The position numbers and the translations under genes are program-made. Shown piece after piece: positions 16,571 through 27,521 of a stretch of 38,616 nucleotides of DNA. The notes below the pieces were generated by a model. It was not told the DNA's origin and did not search any database. It saw only the letters and a list, made by a program, of their open reading frames with translations. Position 1 is the stretch's first letter. Each line of letters begins with the position of its first letter. The DNA is from Prauserella rugosa (GTDB lineage Bacteria; Actinomycetota; Actinomycetes; Mycobacteriales; Pseudonocardiaceae), in NCBI RefSeq assembly GCF_000719975.1, contig NZ_JOIJ01000027.1, forward strand, positions 1 through 38,616, in the 5' to 3' direction.

Positions 16571-16642
16571 TCTCCGGGGGCCGTCGTATCGGGGCCGTGT
16601 TCTCGGGGCCGTGGCCTCGGGGCGGTGATCTCGGGGCAGTCG
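16571..16642. repeat. Five degenerate tandem repeats of ~14 bases
   Basis: Units near TCTCGGGGCCGTGG start at 16571 (a 16-base copy), 16587, 16601, 16615 and 16629. They fill the gap between the lipoprotein terminator and the pruA stop codon. The 14-base period is not a multiple of three and the array is non-coding. Confidence 0.75.
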
Positions 16643-16654
16643 TCTCTCGGACGG

Positions 16655-18292
16655 CTATCCCATGTGCGGGTACTCGATGGTGGTCGGCGCGTCGAACGTC
16701 TCCTTGATCGCGCGGGGGCTCGTCCAGCGCAGCAGGTTGAACATCGACCCGGCCTTGTCGTTGGTGCCCGAGCCGCGGGAGCCGCCGAACGGCTGCTGGC
16801 CGACGATCGACCCCGTCGGCTTGTCGTTGACGTAGAAGTTGCCGGCCGCGTGGCGCAGTGCGCGGTGGGCCGCTGCGACGGCGGCCCGGTCGTCGGCGAA
16901 CACCGCGCCGGTGAGCCCGTACCCCGCGGTCGTGTCGCACAGCTCGAGCACGCGGTCGTAGTCGGCGTCGTCGTAGACGTACACGGCGACGATCGGGCCG
17001 AAGTACTCGGTCGACATCACCTCGTGCCGCGGATCGGTCGTGACGAGCACGGTCGGGTCGACGAAGTAGCCGACCGAATCGTCGCAGCCACCGCCGACGA
17101 GCACCTCCAGCTCGGGGTCGGACTCGACGGTCGACAGCAGCGCCCTGTGCTTGGCGAAGGCCCGCGCGTCGATCACCGCGCCGCCGAAGTTCGACAGGTC
17201 GGTGACGTCGCCGAAGGTGACGCTGCGGGTGAGGTCGGCGATCCGCTCGCGCAGCCCGCCTTCCCACAGCGACCGCGGCAGGTAGGCCCGCGAGGCCGCG
17301 GAACACTTCTGCCCCTGGTACTCGAACGCGCCCCGCACGAGCGCGGCGGCGACCTTGTCGGCGTTCGCGCTCGCGTGCGCCACGACGAAGTCCTTGCCGC
17401 CGGTCTCGCCCACGATGCGCGGGTAGCAGCCGTAGGTGTCGAGGTTCGCGGCGATCGTCGTCCACAGCTTCTTGAACGTGGCCGTCGAGCCGGTGAAGTG
17501 CAGCCCCGCGAACCCCGGGTCGGTCAGGGCCACCTCGCTGACGGCCTGCCCGTCCCCGGTGACCAGGTTGATCACGCCGGGCGGCAGTCCGGCCTCGGTG
17601 AACACCCGCATCGTGTGGTGGGCGGCCAGCTGCTGGGTCGGCGTCGGCTTCCACACCACGGTGTTGCCCATCAGCGCGGGTGCGCTGGGCAGATTGCCCG
17701 CGATGGCGGTGAAGTTGAACGGCGTGATCGCCGTGACGAAACCGTCGAGGGGGCGATAGTCCATCCGGTTCCACACGCCGGGAACGGAGTTCGGCTGCTC
17801 GGCGAGGATCCGCCTGGCGTAGTGGACGTTGAACCGCAGGAAGTCGATCAGCTCGCACGCGGCGTCGATCTCGGCCTGCTGCACCGACTTCGACTGGCCG
17901 AGCATCGTCGCGGCGTTGATGGTGTCGCGGTAGGGACCGGCCAGCAGGTCGGCCGCGCGCAGGAACACCGCGGCGCGCTCGTCGAACGGCAGCTCGCTCC
18001 ACTCCCGCGCGGCGTCGCGGGCGGCGGCGACGGCGTCGGCGACGTCCTGGTGGGTGGCCTGGGCGCTGACGCCGAGCACGTGGGCGTGGTCGTGCGGCTG
18101 CACCACGTCGAACCGCTCGCCTGCGGCCATGCGCTGCTGTCCGCCGATGGTCTGCGTGAGTTCGGCCTTCTCCCCCTCGAGCTCGGCCAGCCTGCGCTGC
18201 AGACTCGCGCGCTCGGCGGTGCCAGGTGCGTAGGTGTGCACCGGCTCGTTGGCCGGCACCGGTACGGATGTGACGGCGTCGATGCTCGTCAT
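16655..18292 (-). CDS. pruA: L-glutamate gamma-semialdehyde dehydrogenase (PruA/RocA)
   Basis: Oxidises glutamate semialdehyde (from proline or arginine breakdown) to glutamate with NAD+. The 545-residue protein has the aldehyde dehydrogenase fold: ITPFNFTAIAGNLP, VVWKPTPTQQ, FTGSTATFKKL, the catalytic Glu in VGETGGKDF and the catalytic Cys in GQKCSAASR. The tail GSRGSGTNDKAGS is typical of the group. GGAGAGGAG before ATG 18292 fixes the start. The usual partner, proline dehydrogenase, is not next to it; the downstream neighbours are a repeat array and lipoprotein genes. Confidence 0.95.
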   Translation of the reverse strand: MTSIDAVTSVPVPANEPVHTYAPGTAERASLQRRLAELEGEKAELTQTIGGQQRMAAGERFDVVQPHDHAHVLGVSAQATHQDVADAVAAARDAAREWSELPFDERAAVFLRAADLLAGPYRDTINAATMLGQSKSVQQAEIDAACELIDFLRFNVHYARRILAEQPNSVPGVWNRMDYRPLDGFVTAITPFNFTAIAGNLPSAPALMGNTVVWKPTPTQQLAAHHTMRVFTEAGLPPGVINLVTGDGQAVSEVALTDPGFAGLHFTGSTATFKKLWTTIAANLDTYGCYPRIVGETGGKDFVVAHASANADKVAAALVRGAFEYQGQKCSAASRAYLPRSLWEGGLRERIADLTRSVTFGDVTDLSNFGGAVIDARAFAKHRALLSTVESDPELEVLVGGGCDDSVGYFVDPTVLVTTDPRHEVMSTEYFGPIVAVYVYDDADYDRVLELCDTTAGYGLTGAVFADDRAAVAAAHRALRHAAGNFYVNDKPTGSIVGQQPFGGSRGSGTNDKAGSMFNLLRWTSPRAIKETFDAPTTIEYPHMG

Positions 18293-18410
18293 GACCGTCT
18301 CCTCTCCTGCCTTGTGGGCGGCTTCGCCGACAATTCTGCCGCCGCCGGCCGCAGGAGGGGAGGTGAAGCGACGCGGGCGGATCCGGACGAGCTGCCCGCG
18401 CCTTCGCCCG

Positions 18411-18959
18411 TCACATGAGTTCGAGGAAGAACGGCAGTTCCTGCGGGGCATACCAGGCGAGCTCGTGGTCCTCGGCATCCCCGAGGACGAACTCCGCGTC
18501 GAGGTCGCCCAGGTCGGCCCTGTCGATCGCCTCGGCTGCGGCGAGCACGGCCTGCTCCGCCTCGGCCGCGTCCACGTGCACGGCCGCGATGTCGTCCATG
18601 GTGATCGACCCGGCGACGCGCACCACGGCGCTGTCGAGGTCGGGCCGCGGGGTCACGTCCGACTCCTCGAGATCGGCGGCGACGACCACCCGCCGGGGTG
18701 GCTCCTTCTCCGCAGCGCCCTCTGACTCACGGCCCTCGGACTCGCTGCCGGGCTCGTCGCCCGCACCGAGCAGCCGGAGCGACGCGCGAGCCGCGTCGAG
18801 CAGCGCGGCATACTCCAGTTCCTCGGTCGAGCCGCTGACGTACGCCTCACGCAGCGCCGGGGTCAGCGAGAACGCCGTTCCACGTACCGGCGTCAGGTGT
18901 CCTTCGTCGACCAGATGCCGCAGCATGCCGATCGTGGCGGGCACGTACACCCTCACCAT
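18411..18959 (-). CDS. Uncharacterised actinobacterial protein (DUF6912-like)
   Basis: A 182-residue acidic protein of an uncharacterised actinobacterial family. It begins MVRVYVPATIGMLRHLVDEG, has a helical segment EYAALLDAARASLRLL, a variable acidic linker (residues 68-88), then RRVVVAADLEESDV and a C-terminal DHELAWYAPQELPFFLELM. No catalytic motif, signal peptide or membrane segment is seen. GAGGGG precedes its ATG, which overlaps the WS/DGAT gene by seven bases, so it is probably translated from the same message. The tight coupling hints at a shared role in lipid metabolism, but this is inference. Confidence 0.75.
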   Translation of the reverse strand: MVRVYVPATIGMLRHLVDEGHLTPVRGTAFSLTPALREAYVSGSTEELEYAALLDAARASLRLLGAGDEPGSESEGRESEGAAEKEPPRRVVVAADLEESDVTPRPDLDSAVVRVAGSITMDDIAAVHVDAAEAEQAVLAAAEAIDRADLGDLDAEFVLGDAEDHELAWYAPQELPFFLELM

Positions 18960-20371
18960 GTGCTACCCCTCAGCTCTTCCAGTGATTCCTCGATCGTCTC
19001 CGCGAGGACATCGACGTCGTGCATGGCCTTCCGGTCCCCGTTCAGTCCGAAGTAGACGCTGCCACGGTAGGACGTGACGCCGACGGCCAGCGACTGGTCC
19101 TTCGCCAACGGCAGAACCGGGTAGATCGCCGACAGCTGAGCCGACCCCGCCTGCAACGGCTCCTGAGGACCCGGCGTGTTGGCGATCAACACGTTGAACC
19201 CGCCCCGCGGCGCGGCACCGGCGACCCTGGCCGCCATCGAGTGCATTGTCGCGGGCGCGAATCCGCCCATCCTCACCATCGCACGCGCGGTCACCGGCCG
19301 GGTCGGGCGGAGCTGCTCGCACATGGCGTGACTGACGTGCCGCAGGCGCACCACCGGATCCGGCTCGCCGACGGGCAGATCGATGTAGTGGGCGGCGATG
19401 TGGCTGGTGGTCAGCTCGGCCGGCGAGAACTCGGCGTCGTCGGCCTGCAGCGCCGTCGGCACGAGCGCCCGCACCGAGGCGGTGGAGGGCACGTGGCCGC
19501 GAGACTGGAGCCACTGGCGCAGCGCTCCGCTGAGCACGGTGAAGATCACGTCGTTGACGGTGCAGTCGCGCGCCGCACGAACCCGCCGGAACGCCTCCAG
19601 GTCCGTGCGCACCCCGGCGAACACCCGGCCACGGGAGACCGGCGCGTTGAGCCGGGTGGCTGCCGGCGCGGGGCTCGACCTGCGCAGCGCCCCGGCCACG
19701 GACATCGCGGTGCCCGCGGTCCGGGCGGTACGACCGATCCCGGCGACGACCCCGTCGGCGAGGAAACGCATGTTGTCGACCAGATCGCGGGGACTCGACG
19801 CGGCCTCGCCCACGGCGCCTGCGACGAGACTCGGCCACGTCGGCTGCCTGCGCGGGGTCCACTCGGCACCGTCGTCCGTACCGTCGTCCCTGCGTTCGCC
19901 CGCGTCCTCGAACAGCACCTGGGCGAGGTCGACCGTGCGGACACCGTCGACCAGCGCCTGGTGCGTCTTCGTCACCAGTGCGACCCGGCCACCGTCGAGC
20001 CCTTCGATGTAGTAGGCCTCCCACAGCGGGCGGTCCCGATCCAGTGGCCGCTGCATCAGCCGCGCGACGAGCTCGAACAGCTGCCGATCCGTTCCGGGAG
20101 CGGGCAGTGCGGACCTGCGCACGTGGTAGGTCAGGTCGAAATCGACATCGTCGACCCACACCGGACGCGCGAGGTTCCCGGGCACCGACAGCAACCGCCG
20201 CCGGTAGCGGGGCAGGTAGTCGAGCCGCCGCCGGACGAGCTCCATCACGGCCTCGAAGCCGAACCCCTCCCGTGGGCGCTCGAGCACGGCGACACTGCCT
20301 GCGTGCATGGGGGTCGACGACTGCTCCCCGTTCAGGAACGAGGCGTCCAGTGCCGAGAGGCGGTCGAGCAT
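18953..20371 (-). CDS. Wax ester synthase/diacylglycerol acyltransferase (WS/DGAT)
   Basis: A 472-residue member of the family that esterifies diacylglycerol or fatty alcohol with acyl-CoA to make storage lipid. The start is MLDRLSALDASFLNGE, the classic N-terminal DxxFL motif region, followed by RPLDRDRPLWE. A central linker (about 165-200) is low in order and the C-terminal part has VRALVPTALQ and the NVLIANTPGPQEPL motif. The catalytic HHxxxDG box reads HQALVDG: the second His is Gln. The first motif residue and Asp-Gly are intact. Activity may be reduced or altered. It is divergent from rlmB by 51 bases and overlaps the downstream DUF gene. Confidence 0.9.
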   Translation of the reverse strand: MLDRLSALDASFLNGEQSSTPMHAGSVAVLERPREGFGFEAVMELVRRRLDYLPRYRRRLLSVPGNLARPVWVDDVDFDLTYHVRRSALPAPGTDRQLFELVARLMQRPLDRDRPLWEAYYIEGLDGGRVALVTKTHQALVDGVRTVDLAQVLFEDAGERRDDGTDDGAEWTPRRQPTWPSLVAGAVGEAASSPRDLVDNMRFLADGVVAGIGRTARTAGTAMSVAGALRRSSPAPAATRLNAPVSRGRVFAGVRTDLEAFRRVRAARDCTVNDVIFTVLSGALRQWLQSRGHVPSTASVRALVPTALQADDAEFSPAELTTSHIAAHYIDLPVGEPDPVVRLRHVSHAMCEQLRPTRPVTARAMVRMGGFAPATMHSMAARVAGAAPRGGFNVLIANTPGPQEPLQAGSAQLSAIYPVLPLAKDQSLAVGVTSYRGSVYFGLNGDRKAMHDVDVLAETIEESLEELRGSTW

Positions 20372-20422
20372 GGGTCGATCCTGGCACAGACGACCTGGGC
20401 GGGGCGTGGAAGACTCACGGCC

Positions 20423-21220
20423 GTGACGGACCCAACCGCAGTGTCGCCGAAGGACCGGTTCCTCACCGTCTACGGCCGCAAACCGGTCCTCGAGGCGCTC
20501 GCCGACCCCGAACTCGATGTCGACAAGGTGATTCTCGCCGACGTCGCGCGCGGCCCCGCGGCCGCCGAGATCCAGCGCGCCGCCCAGGACGCGGGCGTGC
20601 CGGTGCAGCGCGCCAGCGCCCACCGGGTGAAGGTGCTGGCCGGCAACGGCAAACAGGACCAGGGAGTGCTGGCCGACGTCGTGGCACCGCGCATGCGCCC
20701 GCTCGACCACGCGCTCGGCGAACAACCGGTCCCCACCCCGGTGCTGGTCCTCGACGGCATCACCACGCCGGCCAACGTCGGCATGATCCTGCGGACGGCC
20801 ACGGCCGCCGGACTCGGCGGCATCGTCGTGCCGCGCCGCGGCGTCGCAGCACTGGACCCGCTGGTGATCAAGGCTTCCGCGGGCGTGGCGTTCCGTGCGC
20901 CGTTGCTGCGGTGCGGCACCGCCCTCGACGCGGTCGAACAACTCACCGAATCGGGTTACACGGTGTACGCACTCGGCTCGGAGGACTCGTCCTCGACCGG
21001 CGCCGCACACAGCGGGGTCACGCCCCTGTTCGACGCCGATCCGCCGCCGCGCTCGGCGTTCGTCCTGGGCGGGGAGACCGACGGGGTCGACTCGACGGTC
21101 GCGAACTACGTGGCGAGCTGGCTGTCGATCCCCATGCCCGGCGACGTCGAATCGCTCAACGTCTCCGCCGCCGCGGCCGTGCTCTGCTTCGACCTGGTGC
21201 GCCGCGGCCTGACCGGGTAG
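20423..21220 (+). CDS. TrmH/SpoU family 2'-O-methyltransferase (RlmB-like)
   Basis: A 265-residue SPOUT enzyme that methylates a ribose 2'-OH in rRNA or tRNA using S-adenosylmethionine. The N-terminal substrate-binding domain begins VYGRKPVLEALADPELD. The knot domain has motif 1 PANVGMILRTATAAGL, motif 2 FVLGGETDGV and motif 3 IPMPGDVESLNVSAAAAV. This layout fits RlmB (23S rRNA Gm2251), but the exact target cannot be fixed by sequence alone. The start GTG 20423 has no clear ribosome site; the message could be leaderless. Confidence 0.88.
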   Translation: MTDPTAVSPKDRFLTVYGRKPVLEALADPELDVDKVILADVARGPAAAEIQRAAQDAGVPVQRASAHRVKVLAGNGKQDQGVLADVVAPRMRPLDHALGEQPVPTPVLVLDGITTPANVGMILRTATAAGLGGIVVPRRGVAALDPLVIKASAGVAFRAPLLRCGTALDAVEQLTESGYTVYALGSEDSSSTGAAHSGVTPLFDADPPPRSAFVLGGETDGVDSTVANYVASWLSIPMPGDVESLNVSAAAAVLCFDLVRRGLTG

Positions 21221-21223
21221 CCC

Positions 21224-21243
21224 GCCCGGCTCACAGGCCGGGC
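21224..21243. terminator. Convergent terminator between the methyltransferase and HAD genes
   Basis: Perfect 7-base arms GCCCGGC and GCCGGGC enclose TCACAG, which holds the HAD gene stop codon. It fills the 10-base gap between the convergent genes. Confidence 0.5.
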
Positions 21244-21641
21244 AGCATGGCCGTCAGCTCGTCGACGGTGTCCCGGACGGACGTGTGCCGGACGCCGACC
21301 ATCCCGGCCGCGACGGCGCCCGTGACGTTGCCCGGAGCGTCGTCGACGAACACGCAGGCCTCGGGCGGCACGCCGAGTCGCTCCGCCGTGAGCAGGAAGA
21401 TCTCCCGCTGCGGCTTGACCACACCCACCTCGCCGGAGAAGACCAGCACGTCGAACCACCCGGAGAGCCTGCGGCGCACGGAGCCACCGCCCGCGGCGTT
21501 GGACAGCAGCGCCGTCCGCAGGCCACGGTCCCGTGCCCGGTCGAGCAGCTCGTACAGCCGGTCGGACTCGACGTCGGTGAGCACTCCTGCATAGTCGACG
21601 ACGATCGCCGCCACCGGCCACGTCCCGGACTCGTTCGACAC
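21231..21641 (-). CDS. HAD-like hydrolase
   Basis: A 136-residue haloacid dehalogenase-fold protein. Motif I is VDYAGVLTD, with the nucleophile Asp but Ala where phosphatases carry the second Asp (DxD). Motif II is LLSNAAGG, motif III the Lys in VVKPQREIF and motif IV VFVDDAPGNV. The protein is short, with almost no cap domain. The DxA variant resembles the HAD-IA subgroup found with epoxide hydrolases, so phosphatase activity is doubtful. GTG 21641 was chosen because TACACT lies six bases upstream, the leaderless arrangement. Confidence 0.8.
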   Translation of the reverse strand: MSNESGTWPVAAIVVDYAGVLTDVESDRLYELLDRARDRGLRTALLSNAAGGGSVRRRLSGWFDVLVFSGEVGVVKPQREIFLLTAERLGVPPEACVFVDDAPGNVTGAVAAGMVGVRHTSVRDTVDELTAMLPGL

Positions 21642-21647
21642 CCGGCA

Positions 21648-21653
21648 AGTGTA
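21648..21653 (-). promoter_or_regulatory. -10 element of a probable leaderless promoter
   Basis: On the minus strand TACACT is followed by TGCCGG and then GTG 21641, the start of the HAD gene. No Shine-Dalgarno sequence is visible. Confidence 0.55.
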
Positions 21654-21801
21654 ACCGGCGCGACCACTCGGCGAGTATTTCACCCGAAACCGTTAAATCG
21701 GACATTCGATGAATCCGCGGACCGTTGTTTCCACCTCTACGGAAGAGCACACCGGGAACGGTTGCCGGTGCTGCGGAAAAACACACGAGGGGGAGCTGAG
21801 T

Positions 21802-22284
21802 ATGATTACTCAACACCATTGTCCGGACGTCGGAACGCTCGAGAACTACGAGCCGCACCGCCCGGACGGGTCCGATGTGGGCGGTCGCCCGATTCTTCCG
21901 GCCGCGACCGTCGAACGGTTACTGCTCGGCATTCCGGGCCAGCGGACCGGACGCAGGCCACGCGAAGACCTGTCCCGAGCACAGGTCGAGCACCTGCTCG
22001 TCGCGCTACTCGAAGTCCGGAGTGGACACCGGACCGTCGCACAACTCGGCGATCGGGTCTCCCCGGCGCTGGGCAGCAGACTTCGCGCCGAGAAAAGCCG
22101 GAAACTGCCGCGTTATCACCTGCGCTCGGCGCACCTGTGCCGCACCGCGGACGATTCCCTCGAGGTGGCGGCGACCGCATGGGCGCAGTCCAGACTGCTG
22201 GCCGTGACCGCCCGTTTCGAATGCCGCGCGCGCCGCTGGCGGTGCGCACAGTTCTCGGTGCTCGAACCGCCCGCAGGAGGATGA
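21802..22284 (+). CDS. Rv3235 family protein
   Basis: A 160-residue actinobacterial protein of unknown function, similar in layout to M. tuberculosis Rv3235, which also lies a few genes from secA1. The helical part VEHLLVALLEVRSGHRTVAQL is followed by a C-terminal beta segment with EVAATAWAQSRLLAVTARFE and CRARRWRCAQFSVLE, the most conserved part of the family. The N-terminal 40 residues are polar. GGGGAG stands seven or more bases before ATG 21802. No membrane segment is present. It converges on secA across a strong hairpin. Confidence 0.78.
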   Translation: MITQHHCPDVGTLENYEPHRPDGSDVGGRPILPAATVERLLLGIPGQRTGRRPREDLSRAQVEHLLVALLEVRSGHRTVAQLGDRVSPALGSRLRAEKSRKLPRYHLRSAHLCRTADDSLEVAATAWAQSRLLAVTARFECRARRWRCAQFSVLEPPAGG

Positions 22285-22323
22285 GCGCGGTGCGGCCACG
22301 GTGACGCGTGGCCGCCCGCGAAC

Positions 22324-22365
22324 GTGTGCGGGGCCTGCCGGGTTCTCCCGACAGGCCCCGCACAC
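22324..22365. terminator. Bidirectional terminator between the Rv3235-like gene and secA
   Basis: Fourteen-base perfect outer arms (22324-22337 and 22352-22365) plus an inner 3-base GGG/CCC stem with a TTCT loop. It can end both converging transcripts. Confidence 0.85.
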
Positions 22366-22380
22366 GGAACCGGGAAGCGA

Positions 22381-25221
<2,841 letters not shown>

Positions 25222-25529
25222 CCGGGTCGACCTCGCTAGTTGGTTCGTTTTTTCCTGCGCCACCCCGGGCCGCGCCGGGCAGCCGGGTGCGCCGCGCCCG
25301 GCCGGCGGGGACACCCGAGGCCACACGACACCGTCCCATCGTAGGGAAGGTCCAGCCCCCAGCGCACACGGCGTGGCGACGTGGGCCCGTCAACTCCCCA
25401 CATAGCGGTGAGAGCGCGACGAAAGTGGCACCCGCAGTTCACACCCACCACACGCCGGGCCGCCGCGGGTGCGGACAGAGCGAGGCGGCCCGCACCTCGC
25501 CGGTGCGGGCCGCCTCCCCGGTCACAGGG
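25222..25529. other. Intergenic region upstream of secA
   Basis: 308 bases between hpf (ending at 25530) and secA (starting at 25221), both on the minus strand. It holds the hpf terminator (25482-25516) and, on the minus strand, a TACGAT near 25340 that may be the secA -10. I see no other structure. Confidence 0.5.
25482..25516 (-). terminator. Perfect terminator after hpf
   Basis: Fifteen-base perfect arms (25482-25496 and 25502-25516) with a 5-base loop, 14 bases past the hpf stop codon. It separates hpf from secA transcription. Confidence 0.85.
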
Positions 25530-26288
25530 TCATCCGAGGCGGATGACGCCGTAGTCGAACCCCTTCCTGCGGTAGACGACGCTGGGCTTGCCCGCGTCGG
25601 CGTCGTTGAAGAGATAGAAGTCGTGCCCCACGAGCTCCATCGCCGACAGCGCCTGGTCGACGGTCATCGGCACGCCCGAGTGCTGTTTCTCGCGCACGAT
25701 GAGACCGGGGCCGTAGTCGTCGGCCAGGTCGCCACGGTCGTCCGGCATGTCGTCGGACGAGTCCATGCGGTCGTCGTGCCGCTGGGACGGCAGGCGGATC
25801 GTGCCGTCGGTGTTCTCGGTCATCGCCGAATCCGACATCGCCGAATCAGTCATGGCCGCGTCGGCCGTCCCCGCCTCGGACTCCGACGGGGCGTCCATGA
25901 CGGCCGTGGCCAGACCGCCACCCGCGCGTCCGTCGACTCCGCCCGCGGTCGCCTCGGCCACCGACTCCGGTGCGCGGCGCCCATAATGTACTTTTCGGCG
26001 ATCGTGAGCTCGCCGCATCCTATTTTCGATCTTGCTCACCGCGGCGTCGAGCGCGGCGTAGAAATCGCCTGCGCACGCTTCCGCTCGCATGGCAGGGCCC
26101 TTACCCTTACCCGTGATTTCGACACGCTGGCAGTTCTTGGACTGACGCCGATTGGGCTCGTGAAAAAGCTCCACCTCGTAGCGGATCACCTTGCGGTCGT
26201 ACCGCTCGAGGCGCCCCAACTTCTCACTCACGTGCTCGCGGTAGTGGTCCGGAACCTGCACGTTACGGCCCTTGACGACGATATCCAT
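25530..26288 (-). CDS. hpf: Long-form ribosome hibernation promoting factor
   Basis: Binds the 30S decoding region and dimerises 70S ribosomes into inactive 100S particles in stationary phase. The N-terminal domain (1-105) starts MDIVVKGRNVQVPDHYREHV and contains the basic helix KIENRMRRAHDRRKVHYG. The C-terminal dimerisation domain (about 195-252) has SGVPMTVDQALSAMELVGHDFYLF. Between them is a linker of about 85 residues, richer in Asp, Ser, Met and Ala than usual, with a short internal repeat (AAMTDSAMSDSAMTE). GAGGGAGG before the ATG is a strong ribosome site. It has its own terminator and a long upstream region, so it is probably regulated separately from comF. Confidence 0.94.
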   Translation of the reverse strand: MDIVVKGRNVQVPDHYREHVSEKLGRLERYDRKVIRYEVELFHEPNRRQSKNCQRVEITGKGKGPAMRAEACAGDFYAALDAAVSKIENRMRRAHDRRKVHYGRRAPESVAEATAGGVDGRAGGGLATAVMDAPSESEAGTADAAMTDSAMSDSAMTENTDGTIRLPSQRHDDRMDSSDDMPDDRGDLADDYGPGLIVREKQHSGVPMTVDQALSAMELVGHDFYLFNDADAGKPSVVYRRKGFDYGVIRLG

Positions 26289-26725
26289 ACGCGACCTCCC
26301 TCGCGGACTGCGAGTCTATTGCGGTGAACACCAGCGCCGGGGAGAAGAAATTGATCACGGTCGATTAGGCAGACCTGTGCATCAATTCCGGGGATTTCAG
26401 CTTTCCGCCGACGCCAGGGACATTTACTGGCCACCTCCCTGTTGCCGGGAATTGCTGTTAGCGGTGCACATTAGCCCGGTTCCGGCTTCGACAACAGCCC
26501 CCGGTGCGGGGGACGTCGGACGGTGAATCGCGGTCACCGAGCGAAGCGGAGAGCCGGTGTGCAACCCCTTTCGGGACCTCGATCGGAGCAACGTCGGGGT
26601 GAACGGCGCATGGCCACCCGCGAACGGACGCGCATCCGTCTGGCGGACGGTGACGATCACGCTCCTCATATCTCACCAACGAACGGACCCGCGAAGCGGG
26701 TTCCCCGGCACCCGATCGTGTCAAC
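26289..26725. other. 437-base intergenic region between comF and hpf
   Basis: Both flanking genes are on the minus strand, so this holds the hpf promoter and the comF 3' end. Short hairpins are visible at 26498-26512 (CCCCCG/CGGGGG) and 26687-26701 (ACCCGC/GCGGGT); the second may end the comF transcript. I searched for the SigR consensus and found none. The length is compatible with several stress-type promoters or an unrecognised small RNA, but nothing can be called. Confidence 0.4.
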
Positions 26726-27460
26726 CTAGGCGGCGGTGAGGGTCAACGCGGCGCCGACGGGCACGCCGGCCCCGGCCAGCGCCGCCCTGGCCGCCGACAG
26801 CGTGGCGCCCGTGGTCACGACGTCGTCCAGCAGGACAACGGGCGTCCCGCGCGGAGGGCAGGCGTCCTCCCGCACGCGAAGGCGACCGGCCAGGTTGGCC
26901 GCACGCTGGGTGCGATCGAGGCCGACGGCGTCCCGCGCGCCCGCCGCCAGCCGCAGGGCCGGTGCGACGGCGACGGAGTGGCCGTCGGCGTGCAGCGTCG
27001 CGGCGCACCGCCTTGCCAGCGCCAGCAGGTGCGATCCACCGCGTCGCCGGGCCGCGCTGGGCCTCGACGGCACCGGAACCAGCCACCACGTGCCGTCCGG
27101 GCCGGGGCGCGCGGTCGGCAGATGCGGCACGGCGGCCGCCAGTGCGTCGCCGAGCGGCCCGGTCAGCCCCCTGCGCCGGTGCTCCTTGTGCGCGACGACG
27201 AGCGCGCGGGCGGTCCCTCGATAGCGGGTCAGCGCGTGCGTACCCGCACCACGGGCGACGAGCTCGGGTGTGTCGAACACGCTCCGGCACTCGGCGCAGC
27301 ACACGGTGCCCGCCCTTCCGCAGCCCGCGCAGTCCTCGGGAAGCACCAGGTCGGCCAGTGCCGAACCCAGCCGCTCGCCGCGCGAGACCCACGATCGCCA
27401 GGCCGGGACCGCTGCTGCCGCTTCCGCCGCCTCGTGGGCGGCCCTCCCCCTGTTCCACAT
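26726..27460 (-). CDS. ComF family phosphoribosyltransferase-like protein
   Basis: A 244-residue ComF homologue. In naturally competent bacteria ComF helps DNA uptake and loading; in actinomycetes the role is unknown. The N-terminal zinc finger shows CAGCGRAGTVCCAEC (Cys44, 47, 54/55, 58). RYRGTARALVVAHKEHRRRGL follows. The type I phosphoribosyltransferase PRPP loop VVLLDDVVTTGAT lies at about 208-220. The N-terminal 25 residues before the finger are Ala-rich and the true start could lie further in. It follows lpqB by 61 bases, as in M. tuberculosis (Rv3242c near Rv3244c). Confidence 0.9.
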   Translation of the reverse strand: MWNRGRAAHEAAEAAAAVPAWRSWVSRGERLGSALADLVLPEDCAGCGRAGTVCCAECRSVFDTPELVARGAGTHALTRYRGTARALVVAHKEHRRRGLTGPLGDALAAAVPHLPTARPGPDGTWWLVPVPSRPSAARRRGGSHLLALARRCAATLHADGHSVAVAPALRLAAGARDAVGLDRTQRAANLAGRLRVREDACPPRGTPVVLLDDVVTTGATLSAARAALAGAGVPVGAALTLTAA

Positions 27461-27521
27461 CGGGACCCACCCTGCCCGCGACCCCCGACACTTCCCGACG
27501 GACGGTTCCCGCCGGGCGCGA

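Noticed and set aside
26424..26669. A possible 81-residue gene on the minus strand in the hpf-comF gap
   Set aside because: No recognisable motif, no good ribosome site and unusual composition; nothing supports translation.
26289..26725. SigR-type promoter for hpf
   Set aside because: GGAATT and GGGAAT occur, but no GTT lies 18-19 bases downstream on either strand.
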